From: Bacteriovoracaceae bacterium
GTDB taxonomy: Bacteria; Bdellovibrionota; Bacteriovoracia; Bacteriovoracales; Bacteriovoracaceae
Direction: 5' to 3'
Assembly (NCBI GenBank): GCA_013141065.1
Contig: JABFRR010000003.1
Coordinates: 62,001 to 126,000 of the forward strand
DNA length: 64,000 bases
Shown: positions 7,800 through 17,784 of the stretch, piece by piece
How the letters are laid out: every line of letters begins with the position of its first letter
Position numbering within the stretch: the first letter of the stretch is position 1
The notes under the pieces: model-generated
What the model saw: only the letters and a program-made list of their open reading frames with translations
Database searches by the model: none
What the model was told of the DNA's origin: nothing
Made by a program: the position numbers and the translations under genes

Positions 7800-10700
7800 T
7801 TACCTTTCTGTTCCTAAACGACTCTGGTCAAATCCAACAGGAAGTAGAGATGAACCAGAAAATAATTTTGGCGCCGTCGTACTAGCTCTTACATCACAAG
7901 GAGTTCCTTCGGATTGCTCACCGATACGTCTTACTTGTTGAGCGTATTGGTCTTTAAGGGTGAGAGGCTTAACTTGAAGAGTATTGAGAGCAAGTTGAAG
8001 CAATACTCTTTTATTAGGAGCGGCAGCAGCGACCTTTGATTTTGCTGTCTCTTCTTTTAGTTTTGTATCTGCTGCACTAGCAACTTCTTTAGCTGCTGCA
8101 AGCTGATCTTTTGCAGCTTTAACAACAGGATCTGCATCAGAACTTTTCCCAGCATTGCCTGGAACTTCTTTAAAAAGTTTCTCTGCTGTTTCGAGTGCTG
8201 CTGTTTTATTTTTTAAATTAGAATTCGCTTCAGTTAAGCTTTCTTGAGCGGCTTTTAAAGCTGGCGAGCTTGCGCTGTCAGAAGGAGGAGCTTCATCTTT
8301 AGCGGCATGAAGTTTTTTACAAATATCACCAGTGCCCGCTACGCTTGCCGCGACTCTTTGAATTTCACTAAAAAAATTATTATCTTCTATACTTTCAATT
8401 TTTGTTTCGAGTGAGCTCAATGTGTTGTATTTTAAAATTTCTTCTTTTCCTTCAGGTAATCTGTTGGCAGCCGCCTTTATAAAATCTGATTCACTTGTAC
8501 TTGATGAAGGACAAAGTGCTGCTAACGGCACGTCTTTTACAGGTTTTGTCCCGGTCGCAATTGAATTTTTCTTTCTTGCTGCTGCAAGCTCTCTTTCGCA
8601 TTTTGATTTTTCTTTATATTTTTCTGGCGGAATATCACTACAATTATCTTCTGTAGAAGCTACTTCAACGTCTTTTTCATTATTATACCCATTACAAGCT
8701 GCTCTAAAATGACGAGTCAAGGTCGTTGCTTCATTTGATAATCTCGATTGAATAGCAGCAACATCTTCGGCCAATGTTTTAGCATCTTCACAAGCAGGCA
8801 TTGGATTTTCTGCAATACCTACATATTTCGCGCAAAAGTTTGCCACTTTTTGGTCGAGTTCATTTTGCTTTTTTTGTCCTTCGGCATTCATGCGTGCCAG
8901 CTCTTTAGATGACGTGTCAATCATGCTTTTACATTCACCAGCAAGTGAGTTCCATCGTTCTTTTTCTCTGGCCATTGCTGCTGTTTGTTTTCCGATATAG
9001 TCATTGATTTCGTCATCAACTTTTGTTTGTTGAATTTTAAAAACTTCTTTTAAAAGATCAATTTTTTTCGGAAGTTCATCTAAAAATGACATATCACCAT
9101 CATTGGCCAGTGCGACTCCAAAACGATCACTTTTTAATGTTGGAAGTGAAACAAACATTCCTTCTGGTATTAAAAAATTAGTTCCAGGAAAACGAGATTG
9201 AACAGCTTTAACCATATCCATCACAGCAACTTTTTGCTGATCATAAAGAGCATTACTTCTTAAACGAAGGTCTTCAGCTTTTTTATTAAATTGAATGGCC
9301 ATTAAACGCATTTTTGTTTCGCGGTCTTTAACGTGCTTTTCAGCTTCAGCGTAACAGCCGTTAACTTCGTTTGCACAACTTGAAGCATGGCTCACACAAA
9401 ACGAAGCTTGGGTGTGATCAAAAGCTTCTTCACTACTGCAGTTTGCCCCTGATTTCTTTGCTTCCCCATTACAATTGAGAGCCTGATCTAAAACTTTTGA
9501 AGAGAGATTTGATGCAAAATTATCGTGGAGACCTTTAATTTCTCTTAATAATGTTTGCCCTCTGGCCACTTTAGTTTTTTGAGAAACTCCACGTTGTCCA
9601 CCTGAAGCAAATGAGTCATCTTGTGTATATCGCTGCTCACACTTCGTTAATGTCTTCATATATAGATCATAAGGAGTTTCAGTAATTCTTTGAGCTTCAC
9701 TATTTTGATAAGTAATAGAGATATCTTTATATGTCGCTTCAAGTGCTTTGATCTTTGCCATCTTTTCATCAATAGAAGCATCAGAGTCTAAAATTCCTTT
9801 TAAAGCAGCTCGGTACTTATCTCTGGCCGTACCAGCATTTTTCGTACTTTTTTGTTGAAGAGCAGCTAGGATTTGGTCTGTGGAAATAGCAATCCCACTT
9901 TTATCCGCCCCGGTCACACAGTCATTGATATATTGTTTTTTAAAAAAGTTTTCTGATCCAGCAATGAATTCATTAAAGTCTAATGAGAAATTTTTATCCA
10001 TTGCAGGTAATTCATAACCAATTTTACTAAGTTCACCAGCAATCCGTTTAGTCGAAACAGAAAAGTCTGACATTTGCTTTTGAGCCGCTTCTGAGACTGA
10101 TTTAAATTTTGATGTCGATGCGGGATTATTATTAAAATAATCTTGTAATCCACCTTCTCTAATGGCCTTCTGCAGTTTTTCTACATCAGTGCGGACTTCA
10201 CTTTCGATAATTGCTCTATTTGAATTAAAATCAGCAGCTCGTTTATTACTTGCTGTAAGACCTTGTTTAATTCCTAAAAGTCCAAGTTGTTTTCCTTGAG
10301 ACAGTGTCTCTTGGCCGATAACAGACTGACAGTTTTGGGAAAAATATTGATTGAAATCTAAGGCCTTTAATTTTAAATTATTTTCTCCAGAACCATTGGC
10401 CCCATTTAATTCATCATTAACGGAAGTCATTTCATCGAGAAGTAATTTATTGTTGGCCCTAAATATTTCTTTGTCTTTATTCAACTGATCTTGTAATCGA
10501 GTGAGGTTATTGACCATCTCAGCGATTTGAGAACTGAGTGCTTTTTGTTTGTCTTGAAGACACTTAAGTCCGAATGGAACTTCCATATTTGAAGCTTCAT
10601 TCATCATTTGGTCGTAGTAGTTAACCCAACCTTTTGAAATCGATTCATAGGTAATCATACTAGAAATTTGTGATGGATTAGGAGAAGCACTCGAACAGAC

Positions 10701-11054
10701 GTTTTGAGGCATGTTACTCATCGAAGCCGGTAAGGGACATTCTGGAAAATATTTTCCTTTGACTGTATAGCAAGAAGTACCATCTGGCTTTCTACAGTTT
10801 GGACTTAGAGTTTGCATCATCTGTTGATTTTTTTGTGCCTGAACTTGCTGCATGATTGTTGTGGCTTTAAAGTCGACATACTGTGAGTAAACACCAGTAG
10901 CCGCTTGCATGATTTGAAGAATATCGTTGGGCTGAATGCTACTTTCATTTTTTTTAGATTGAGCAAAAGTTAGCGAAAGTAACGAAGCATTTAACAGTGA
11001 ATAAATAATCACTGAAGTTACAATCCTATTTTTTATTTTTGACAGTAATTTCAT
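7800..11054 (-). CDS. 1084-aa exported coiled-coil protein, unknown function
   Basis: The N-terminus is a signal peptide (MKLLSKIKNR, hydrophobic core, then LTFAQ). The mature protein is rich in Gln, Ala, Lys and Glu with long predicted coiled coils, for example near residues 165-215 and 590-740. It has scattered Cys pairs (CRKPDGTSCY, CVSHASSCANEVNGC) that imply disulfides in the periplasm or outside. Residues about 925-1020 form an Ala/Lys/Glu-rich helical segment. No catalytic motif is visible and I do not recognise the family. AGGA precedes the ATG. It is the first gene of an operon with the zinc-site lipoprotein and the 215-aa protein. A structural or scaffold role at the envelope is plausible but unproven. 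Confidence 0.6.
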   Translation of the reverse strand: MKLLSKIKNRIVTSVIIYSLLNASLLSLTFAQSKKNESSIQPNDILQIMQAATGVYSQYVDFKATTIMQQVQAQKNQQMMQTLSPNCRKPDGTSCYTVKGKYFPECPLPASMSNMPQNVCSSASPNPSQISSMITYESISKGWVNYYDQMMNEASNMEVPFGLKCLQDKQKALSSQIAEMVNNLTRLQDQLNKDKEIFRANNKLLLDEMTSVNDELNGANGSGENNLKLKALDFNQYFSQNCQSVIGQETLSQGKQLGLLGIKQGLTASNKRAADFNSNRAIIESEVRTDVEKLQKAIREGGLQDYFNNNPASTSKFKSVSEAAQKQMSDFSVSTKRIAGELSKIGYELPAMDKNFSLDFNEFIAGSENFFKKQYINDCVTGADKSGIAISTDQILAALQQKSTKNAGTARDKYRAALKGILDSDASIDEKMAKIKALEATYKDISITYQNSEAQRITETPYDLYMKTLTKCEQRYTQDDSFASGGQRGVSQKTKVARGQTLLREIKGLHDNFASNLSSKVLDQALNCNGEAKKSGANCSSEEAFDHTQASFCVSHASSCANEVNGCYAEAEKHVKDRETKMRLMAIQFNKKAEDLRLRSNALYDQQKVAVMDMVKAVQSRFPGTNFLIPEGMFVSLPTLKSDRFGVALANDGDMSFLDELPKKIDLLKEVFKIQQTKVDDEINDYIGKQTAAMAREKERWNSLAGECKSMIDTSSKELARMNAEGQKKQNELDQKVANFCAKYVGIAENPMPACEDAKTLAEDVAAIQSRLSNEATTLTRHFRAACNGYNNEKDVEVASTEDNCSDIPPEKYKEKSKCERELAAARKKNSIATGTKPVKDVPLAALCPSSSTSESDFIKAAANRLPEGKEEILKYNTLSSLETKIESIEDNNFFSEIQRVAASVAGTGDICKKLHAAKDEAPPSDSASSPALKAAQESLTEANSNLKNKTAALETAEKLFKEVPGNAGKSSDADPVVKAAKDQLAAAKEVASAADTKLKEETAKSKVAAAAPNKRVLLQLALNTLQVKPLTLKDQYAQQVRRIGEQSEGTPCDVRASTTAPKLFSGSSLLPVGFDQSRLGTER

Positions 11055-11090
11055 AGCAGTTATTCCTAAGGCTTAAAGATCAATCTTTAG

Positions 11091-11100
11091 TCTATTCGGT
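11091..11100 (-). promoter_or_regulatory. shared promoter-like motif ACCGAATAGA
   Basis: On the minus strand ACCGAATAGA lies 36 nt before the start codon of the 1084-aa protein gene. The same 10-mer followed by a similar tail (YTWAAGA) occurs at 17212-17221, 41 nt before the start of the 1673-aa lipoprotein gene. Shared sequence and shared distance suggest a common promoter or operator. The identity of any sigma factor or regulator is not known. Confidence 0.4.
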
Positions 11101-11294
11101 AGAATTTCTAAAAAACTGTGGGCTTAGCCTTATTTTAATGCCGTAGTATTCTAATCATCCTCTTTTTTCTCTAAGTGAAGGAGTGGGAGTTGAGTTTAAT
11201 TGGGAGATCTAAGCTTTTCAAGGCCTTAGGAAGTATTCTTTCCCTTAATGACAAAGATGTATATTGAGAAGAAATGACAATAAAAGTGGGCGAT

Positions 11295-12113
11295 TTAACG
11301 AGAAAAAAAGTAGTAAAAAAGACCAAAGAAAATTCTATAAATAGCAAAGGGAGTTATGCTCAAACGTTTTAAAACGATCAGAAAACCCTTAATCCCCATA
11401 ATGGCAACAATAAACGAAACTCCAAAACCTACCAAGAGCTGCCAAAGGTCTGCACTGGTAAATTGTCCATAAACTTTAATGAACTCATAAATGGTCGCAG
11501 CAGCTATGACTGGAACTGAAATAAGAAATGAAAAATCTGCAGAAGTCTTAACATCAATTTTTATGAGCATTCCGGTAAGCATAGTTGCTCCGGATCGAGA
11601 GACTCCTGGAATCAAAGCAAAACATTGCCCTAGGCCGATTATAAGAGCTTCTTTGTAGGTTAATTTATCAAGTGAGTGCACTGTAGGCATAGGTTTAAAT
11701 TTTTCAACAATAATCATGAGAATACCAACAAGAATAAGCGAAGCCACGACGACATCAGTATTGAAGAGATAGGTTTTTATCCATTTTCTCGAGACAAAAC
11801 CAATCATGAGTATAGGCATAATGGCGACAAATATATGGATAAGATTTAATCGATCTGGATTTTTTGTTTTAATGAGGGAAGGTAATTCTTGAATTTTTTT
11901 CCAATTAAAAAAATCATAAAAGCGCTCTCGATACAAATAAACAACCGCTAAAATAGCACCGAGTTGAATAATGATGTTGAAAGAATCACTTTTGGTATGA
12001 TCCAGTTTTAAGAATTCACTTACAATAATTAAGTGACCTGTTGAAGAAACAGGGATGAATTCGGTTAAACCTTCTACCAGACCTAAAAATGCAGCATTAA
12101 TGATTGATTCCAT
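11295..12113 (-). CDS. uppP: undecaprenyl-diphosphatase
   Basis: UppP (BacA) is an integral inner-membrane enzyme that dephosphorylates undecaprenyl diphosphate to recycle the lipid carrier for peptidoglycan and O-antigen synthesis. The 272-aa length is normal. Both family signatures are present: EGLTEFIPVSSTGH near the N-terminus and GVSRSGATM in the middle; these hold the catalytic Glu, Ser and Arg residues. Several hydrophobic helices follow. There is no Shine-Dalgarno site. Instead TTGTCA, 17 bp, CATAAT and 6 nt lead directly to the ATG, so the mRNA is probably leaderless. The upstream gene stops just before this promoter. Confidence 0.95.
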   Translation of the reverse strand: MESIINAAFLGLVEGLTEFIPVSSTGHLIIVSEFLKLDHTKSDSFNIIIQLGAILAVVYLYRERFYDFFNWKKIQELPSLIKTKNPDRLNLIHIFVAIMPILMIGFVSRKWIKTYLFNTDVVVASLILVGILMIIVEKFKPMPTVHSLDKLTYKEALIIGLGQCFALIPGVSRSGATMLTGMLIKIDVKTSADFSFLISVPVIAAATIYEFIKVYGQFTSADLWQLLVGFGVSFIVAIMGIKGFLIVLKRLSITPFAIYRIFFGLFYYFFSR

Positions 12114-12148
12114 AGAATGATTATGAAATCAAATTCGGATTTTGACAA
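12114..12148 (-). promoter_or_regulatory. uppP promoter, leaderless type
   Basis: Minus strand: -35 TTGTCA (12148-12143), spacer of exactly 17 bp, -10 CATAAT (12125-12120), then 6 nt before ATG. Transcription would start at or within a base of the start codon. The promoter begins right after the stop codon of the upstream gene, so uppP has its own transcript. Confidence 0.6.
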
Positions 12149-15100
12149 TTAATTCCCACATCTAATTAAACGGATATCATCTCTATTGCCGGCAGAATCC
12201 GCAAGGGCCTTTGGCACACAATAAGCGTGGTTATTAAATTTTAAACCTTGTTTGTAGAGATCCAATAGCTGAGCTTGATTGTCACTTGCAGATCCTTCAA
12301 GAAAGCGGAAATATTTATTTTCTAAGTCTTCTTGACCTGGAGTTTTAAGTCTGGAAATCAAGACTCCGTTAGCAATTACCCCAGAGGCACACATTTGTTT
12401 TTCACAAGCAATGTTGGCCACGTAATCGGCATCTTTTATATACCCATTGGCATCAAATAATGAGGCATTTAATTTTTTGGCCTCACTAGAAACGTAGCGG
12501 TTAGTGTAGACGCTTAAGTCTACATAATCTGGGAGCTGGCATTTATTATTTTGGGCATTAATCATACCGGTACAGCAAAGATTTGCGTCATCACCAACTT
12601 TCATTTGAGTTCCGGCCGGCAAGCAAGACGAGACTTCGTCTGCTTTAAAGATCATTTTCATACCCGATTTAAAATTCGTATTATCAATTGCGGAATACAT
12701 TTCAAATGTACCGTCAGTGTATTCTTTATCGGAGACCGGACTAGCGTAGATCTCATTGGGTGGAAGGTAGTTACCGGCCACTGGATAAATGTTTGCTCTA
12801 TTACTTGGGTGAGATCTACAAGATAAAAATTCTTCTGTTATTCCACTAAATGCTTGTTCAGACTGAATAGCAATCTGTGGTATTCCCATCAACTCAAACT
12901 TCGCAAAATAATCCATTATGGCCTTCGCCTTAGGATTTGTTGGTTGTGTTTGAATCAGTGGACAAGCCGGATCGTCTGGCTCATATTGTGAACAAGTGTA
13001 TCCACCAGATCCAGGTAGCCAGTTAAAACATTTAAATATGTTGGCACTGATTGATTGAAATTTACCACTATCCCATTTATGTCCACCAGTCGCGAAATTT
13101 CTAACCCAATCTCCAGAACAGCTAGTCTTTTCAGCAGCGGCTGAAAATGTTCGGAATTGATTATCAAGATTGGCAATTGATTCACATCCGCCTAATAATG
13201 GGAAACTACATTGATCTTTAACTGCTGCATTTAAATTAGGAAAAGTTGAAGCAAGTGTATTGATTTCTTTATAGACAGTGGCAGCTCTTGAATAACGATT
13301 AATAGAGGCCATAGGATAATCAATTCCGGCAACGCTGCTATATTCAAGGCCATTAATTGCATCTGCCGTTGGAAGTGAGATGGTTTTTCCAACTTCTCGA
13401 CAACAACGATTATTTCTAGGGTCGTAGTTTGTATTTGTACTTACCTTAGCTTCAGCTTGCGAACAAACCAATTCTTCTTGCCAGAACATAACTTCATATT
13501 TATTTAAAATTGCTGTGACTGTAGTGTCACTGCTACTGAGAGATTTTATTTTATCAGCAATAGTTTTTGAAGGAGCACAATCTAAATCTGTAAAGCACGA
13601 TGCTCCCGGAGCACGCATACAACGATTTTCGGTAAAGCTTGGTGCTGTTAAGACATCATTGGTTCGTTTAAAAGTCGCAAAGGGAAGTGATTTAGCTGTA
13701 AAAATTCTCTTGAATGCATCGAGTGCATTGGTCGAAATAGATTGAGATCCTGATGCCAATTGTATTTCATCATAGACAGCTGTATTGCTAAATAATGCAG
13801 ATGCATTAGTTGATGTATTCTGGAAATAATTTTTGGAAGTGTCTGTAACAGCACATCCAAGTAGATAATCTGGATTGATTCCACCTAACTCTTTTCTGGT
13901 CATACCAATACCAAGAGTTTTATCACCTCCAAAAACTGAATCTGCAGGCTGAGTATTGTGTTGATTAATATAACTAGACTCTTCAACATCTCTACCTGGT
14001 AGGCACATTGCCAGAGCTCGGTTACCACTGAGATTTGATTGAACTTGGAATTGTGGAGTTTCAAGACCTTCAAAATTATATGGACGACCTGGAATGGGTG
14101 CACCTAATCCGAAACTATCAACAGTTGTATCCACTCTTACTTTTCCAAAGCGTGAAATTTTATTATTAAATTTAGGAACAGGAAGTCCTGCGCTCGTAAA
14201 CGGCTGACAGTATGAATTTGAAGAGCATGAATGAACAACTGGATTTGTTGATTCGTTCCAAGTTGAATTAACATTTACGGTGCTATAGTTTTGTGAACAT
14301 AGAGCACCTCGTCCTCTATAAACACATCGTTTAGTATTGGCATTTATTCCCAGGATACTAACGAGACGTTTATCTTCTCTTATTGACTCTGGAATTTCTT
14401 TTCCATTTTCATCAAACACTGGCCATGATGATTGAATAGTATTTATTGGAGTGCATGAATACTCCCATCCTAATGTTGTTGCACAATCAGTATCTGTCGA
14501 ACACTGATGGAACTGTTGGCATTGAGCTGCATCTGAAGCGTAATCTGAGGTCACCATGTTCGAGCCAACAGGGTTTAAAGACCCATCATTGACGGTGACT
14601 TCGAAAGTTGACTCTAGTGAAAGATCACCAAATGGTGCATTGATCGCCAGAAATATTTTATTGCTCTCAGCTTTAATTCTTCGATTTGTTCCAACTGCAA
14701 ACCATTTGACTCCATCAAATGAACCGATGACGGCACCGTAGTCAAATCCGTACCAGTCATGTTGATAGCCATTAGCATAGAGAAAATGTTGAGTGGCCAT
14801 TCGTTTTTTTCTTTGATTATTGACATCAGTATCTGCGCGGTGAGACCACGGAATCATAGATGCCGGTACCATACAGGCCCTACCAAATTTCATCTCATCG
14901 GATCTTATTCCAGCAGACATCGTTCGATTTGTTTGTGCCAAAAGTGGATTGACTCCTCCAGCAAACTGGGTGAGTGGGAAAAGTTTTGTTAATTGTGAAT
15001 AATAGTCGTTACCACATTGTATACAATTAGAAAGACTGCCTTTATCTACATAAATATCATAGGTGTTGCCTTTTTTCACCACTAACTCAAGAGCTGGTTT

Positions 15101-17170
15101 GGCAGCGTTGTTAGCGGTTGAAAGACTGCCATATATTTCATTAAAACCTACATAGGTATCACTGGTATCATTTTCTTTTGTTATATCAGGAATGTTATTT
15201 GGATTAAGTAAATTGCCGCTGCGGTAACTAAATGCGTTTCCTTCCTGAATACTTCCGGCCGGTATCGTTTTTTGAGAAGTTCCTTGAGAATCATAATATC
15301 TTACAGGTACGCTCTTAGAGCTTAGGTAAGCTTTTTGAGTCACCGGTGGAAGTGGAGGATTTGCTTCTGGAAATACACAAGCATAATCTGTGATTTGTTC
15401 ATCACTGTTTTTAATTGGTGTTAACTTACAATCAATTCCATTGCAGCCACAAGTTTTATTTATTTCAGCTTGTGCCTTTAGTTTAGACTCCATCACGTTA
15501 TGAACATCGAGATCAACAAAATAACTAATTTTAACTTTTTGGTCTTTAAAAACTTGCAAAGATGAATCAGGTATAAAACGAATAATGCTGTTGGCAGCTT
15601 CAATTAAAATCCATTCGATATCTCTTTTTTGAACCACACCATCGACTTCAACAGTTATGGCCTTGTTGACATTTGCATAATAGGGAATTTTAAAATCATT
15701 GCGGTTTGTAGCGTCGGTATTGTGATCGGTGACACGACCTTGGTGGGCGACAGAATTTTGTTCTTGAACATAATATTTTTCACACTTAGCAATTGTTGTA
15801 TTTATTTTAGTACAACTTGCATCGATCTTATAACGAATGACTAAGTCATTTGAAATTGCAGATGCAGGTTTTTTTAAAACTTGAATTTGTGCACCAGAAG
15901 TTAAGTCATCATTGTGAAGAGCAGTAATTTTTATTACATTTGGATCAATATAAGGTTCATCATCAAGTTGATCAAGTGACTTTATTGAATAATCAAACAA
16001 GACAACTTCACCCATTAAAACTTGCTCGACAGAAACTATCGCGTTTGTTGCTACCGCAATATTTGAAAAAGTATTTTTGAAATTTCTATCATCAAGTCCT
16101 GCGCTGTAAGTAGAGTTTAATGGGTCTGTTTCAAATGTTTTTACATTTGGATATGTCACAGTACATACCCCATATTCTCCTTCAACTTTAGAAGTACAGC
16201 TATGAAGATCTTTTAACTTTTTTAACCTTACTGCAGCATCATTTGTTGGACTGGTCGGAGGAGTCGGATTTGTTGGCGTGTTTACAGGTTGTGAACATAT
16301 AAAATAATACTGAGGATAGAGATAGATATTACTTGGATTGTTGAGAATATCTTGAAGGGCCTGCAAGTATTCACCTGATGTCGTGGCCACGTTAGGCTTA
16401 AGTGCCAAATCTTTTACACACTGACCGAGACTGCAGCAATCAAAACCTTGTGATTGGCAGAGAGTTGATTCAGTACAAGTTTGTCCCTGGCCTGGAGCTG
16501 AGGCAGTGGTGTTTGATACTAGCAGTTTAAGTTGTGCGGAAGCAATTTGAGTGATCGCACTTCCGCTCGAGGTATAAAGTTCTACAGAGTCACTGGTGTA
16601 GCTTGCAAGTGAGCAGGTACCAGATACACAAACGTCACTTAACTTGTACGACAATATAAAGCCTGGATATGAAGTTTGAAGTTTATTAATGACACCTGTC
16701 TTTTGACAAAAGCTTGAATTCGTAGTGCCATCAGAGGGAGTAATATTAAAATAGTATTCCAAAGTTTCAGTTGAGAAATTGTACACTGAACGAGCAATAG
16801 CGGCAAAAACAAGAAGTCTTTTTGAAGGTGTGGTTGTTTGAAATTTTGCGGTAAAGCAAGCTACAGTACTAGTTCCAGTGTTGCGAATAAAACTATCAAC
16901 ATCCTTACCACGCAATTGTAAACTGTCAGAAAATTTTAATTCCATACTGACATTACTAGAAAAAATATTTATTCCATTCTGGATAAAATTATTTCCCGAA
17001 GTGAAAACAGGAATTTTAGGTGTTGTATTATTTGAATTACTGGTGCTCGCACTTTTAACATTCGTTCTTTTAGCACTTGGAGATTGAAGGCATCCTTGAA
17101 TAAATAAAAGCATCGACACTATTAGCGTGAAGCTTTTAATTTTCCCATTAATGATTTTCAACTCTTTCAT
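12149..17170 (-). CDS. giant Cys-rich lipoprotein, unknown function
   Basis: About 1673 aa from the ATG at 17170, which has GAGAGAA upstream; an in-frame TTG at 17191 is less likely. The signal ends in LLFIQGC, a good lipobox, so the protein should be lipid-anchored. Many short Cys clusters are spread along the length: CTESTLCQSQGFDCC, CSTDTDC, CSSNSYC, CFTDLDC and NLCC. Several follow the C-x-x-D-x-D-C pattern of small disulfide-knotted modules. The intervening regions look beta-rich and Ser/Thr/Asn-rich, like large surface proteins. No enzyme motif is seen. A surface adhesin or structural role is inference. It shares a promoter-like motif with the 1084-aa protein gene. Confidence 0.65.
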   Translation of the reverse strand: MKELKIINGKIKSFTLIVSMLLFIQGCLQSPSAKRTNVKSASTSNSNNTTPKIPVFTSGNNFIQNGINIFSSNVSMELKFSDSLQLRGKDVDSFIRNTGTSTVACFTAKFQTTTPSKRLLVFAAIARSVYNFSTETLEYYFNITPSDGTTNSSFCQKTGVINKLQTSYPGFILSYKLSDVCVSGTCSLASYTSDSVELYTSSGSAITQIASAQLKLLVSNTTASAPGQGQTCTESTLCQSQGFDCCSLGQCVKDLALKPNVATTSGEYLQALQDILNNPSNIYLYPQYYFICSQPVNTPTNPTPPTSPTNDAAVRLKKLKDLHSCTSKVEGEYGVCTVTYPNVKTFETDPLNSTYSAGLDDRNFKNTFSNIAVATNAIVSVEQVLMGEVVLFDYSIKSLDQLDDEPYIDPNVIKITALHNDDLTSGAQIQVLKKPASAISNDLVIRYKIDASCTKINTTIAKCEKYYVQEQNSVAHQGRVTDHNTDATNRNDFKIPYYANVNKAITVEVDGVVQKRDIEWILIEAANSIIRFIPDSSLQVFKDQKVKISYFVDLDVHNVMESKLKAQAEINKTCGCNGIDCKLTPIKNSDEQITDYACVFPEANPPLPPVTQKAYLSSKSVPVRYYDSQGTSQKTIPAGSIQEGNAFSYRSGNLLNPNNIPDITKENDTSDTYVGFNEIYGSLSTANNAAKPALELVVKKGNTYDIYVDKGSLSNCIQCGNDYYSQLTKLFPLTQFAGGVNPLLAQTNRTMSAGIRSDEMKFGRACMVPASMIPWSHRADTDVNNQRKKRMATQHFLYANGYQHDWYGFDYGAVIGSFDGVKWFAVGTNRRIKAESNKIFLAINAPFGDLSLESTFEVTVNDGSLNPVGSNMVTSDYASDAAQCQQFHQCSTDTDCATTLGWEYSCTPINTIQSSWPVFDENGKEIPESIREDKRLVSILGINANTKRCVYRGRGALCSQNYSTVNVNSTWNESTNPVVHSCSSNSYCQPFTSAGLPVPKFNNKISRFGKVRVDTTVDSFGLGAPIPGRPYNFEGLETPQFQVQSNLSGNRALAMCLPGRDVEESSYINQHNTQPADSVFGGDKTLGIGMTRKELGGINPDYLLGCAVTDTSKNYFQNTSTNASALFSNTAVYDEIQLASGSQSISTNALDAFKRIFTAKSLPFATFKRTNDVLTAPSFTENRCMRAPGASCFTDLDCAPSKTIADKIKSLSSSDTTVTAILNKYEVMFWQEELVCSQAEAKVSTNTNYDPRNNRCCREVGKTISLPTADAINGLEYSSVAGIDYPMASINRYSRAATVYKEINTLASTFPNLNAAVKDQCSFPLLGGCESIANLDNQFRTFSAAAEKTSCSGDWVRNFATGGHKWDSGKFQSISANIFKCFNWLPGSGGYTCSQYEPDDPACPLIQTQPTNPKAKAIMDYFAKFELMGIPQIAIQSEQAFSGITEEFLSCRSHPSNRANIYPVAGNYLPPNEIYASPVSDKEYTDGTFEMYSAIDNTNFKSGMKMIFKADEVSSCLPAGTQMKVGDDANLCCTGMINAQNNKCQLPDYVDLSVYTNRYVSSEAKKLNASLFDANGYIKDADYVANIACEKQMCASGVIANGVLISRLKTPGQEDLENKYFRFLEGSASDNQAQLLDLYKQGLKFNNHAYCVPKALADSAGNRDDIRLIRCGN

Positions 17171-17211
17171 AAAAACTATTCTCTCGTTCAATTCGGATCA
17201 AAGTTCTTAAA

Positions 17212-17221
17212 TCTATTCGGT
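17212..17221 (-). promoter_or_regulatory. shared promoter-like motif ACCGAATAGA, second copy
   Basis: Minus strand ACCGAATAGA followed by TTTAAGA, 41 nt before the ATG of the giant lipoprotein gene; see the copy at 11091-11100. A related sequence, TCGGAATAGACTTAA, lies further upstream at about 17306-17320. Confidence 0.4.
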
Positions 17222-17475
17222 TTTAAGCCATATTCATTAACTAATTTTAGATCCTTCTACTAACGAGTGGTCATTATTGCTTCTCTAATGATTACTTACA
17301 AAGAGTTAAGTCTATTCCGAGTCATTTGATTTGTGATGAATATGCCTCTAAGTCTTGGCAGTATTGTATAAGTTGAGTTTTTTAAATAAGCATTTTTGAA
17401 AAAATTGGAAACGGCATTTCCATGACTTGCATATTGCTTGATATAAATAATCAAGAAAAGGGCAATGTTCACCGA

Positions 17476-17487
17476 TACTATTTCTAC
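17476..17487 (+). promoter_or_regulatory. -10-like element abutting a start codon
   Basis: TACTAT (17476-17481) followed by 6 nt and ATG, the same geometry as the uppP, 39701 and aroA starts. No Shine-Dalgarno sequence is visible. The -35 region is weak, so this is the least certain of the four. Confidence 0.35.
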
Positions 17488-17784
17488 ATGAAAAATACCA
17501 ATCGATTTTTTCTCGTATTAATCTTAGTGCTGACAACTCATACTGTGGTTGTTCGTGCTGAAGACAGTAGTCTAGATTTAGAATATAAGCTCAGTGAACT
17601 TAAACGAGAAAAGACTCAAGCAGAAGTAATGATAAGTATCCTTGAAAAAAGCGGAAGACTGTCTGCTATTCAAGCTCTCGATGCTAAAAAAGAAATAGCG
17701 GATTCTTATGAAGAAAATATCGAGTCGCTTAAACAAGACGCACTTGATAAAATTCAAAATAGTCGCTCGCTCTCAAGTTTCTAA
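17488..17784 (+). CDS. small exported helical protein, unknown
   Basis: From ATG 17488 the product is 98 aa with a clear signal peptide (MKNTNRFFLVLILVL, cleavage probably after VVRAE). The mature part is a charged helix with Leu/Ile heptads (LEYKLSELKREKTQAEVMI), likely a coiled coil. A longer reading from ATG 17422 would put 22 hydrophilic residues before the signal, which argues against it. The 3' end overlaps cinA on the other strand by 12 bp. Function unknown. Confidence 0.55.
   Translation: MKNTNRFFLVLILVLTTHTVVVRAEDSSLDLEYKLSELKREKTQAEVMISILEKSGRLSAIQALDAKKEIADSYEENIESLKQDALDKIQNSRSLSSF

Noticed and set aside
11091..11100. Reading ACCGAATAGA as a sigma-28 -10 box
   Set aside because: It differs from GCCGATAA by an inserted base and there is no consistent TAAA box at the right distance in both copies.
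11179..11268. 25-codon plus-strand ORF with TTG start and GGAGTGGGAG upstream
   Set aside because: Too short and with no conserved feature visible; the purine-rich stretch may be chance.
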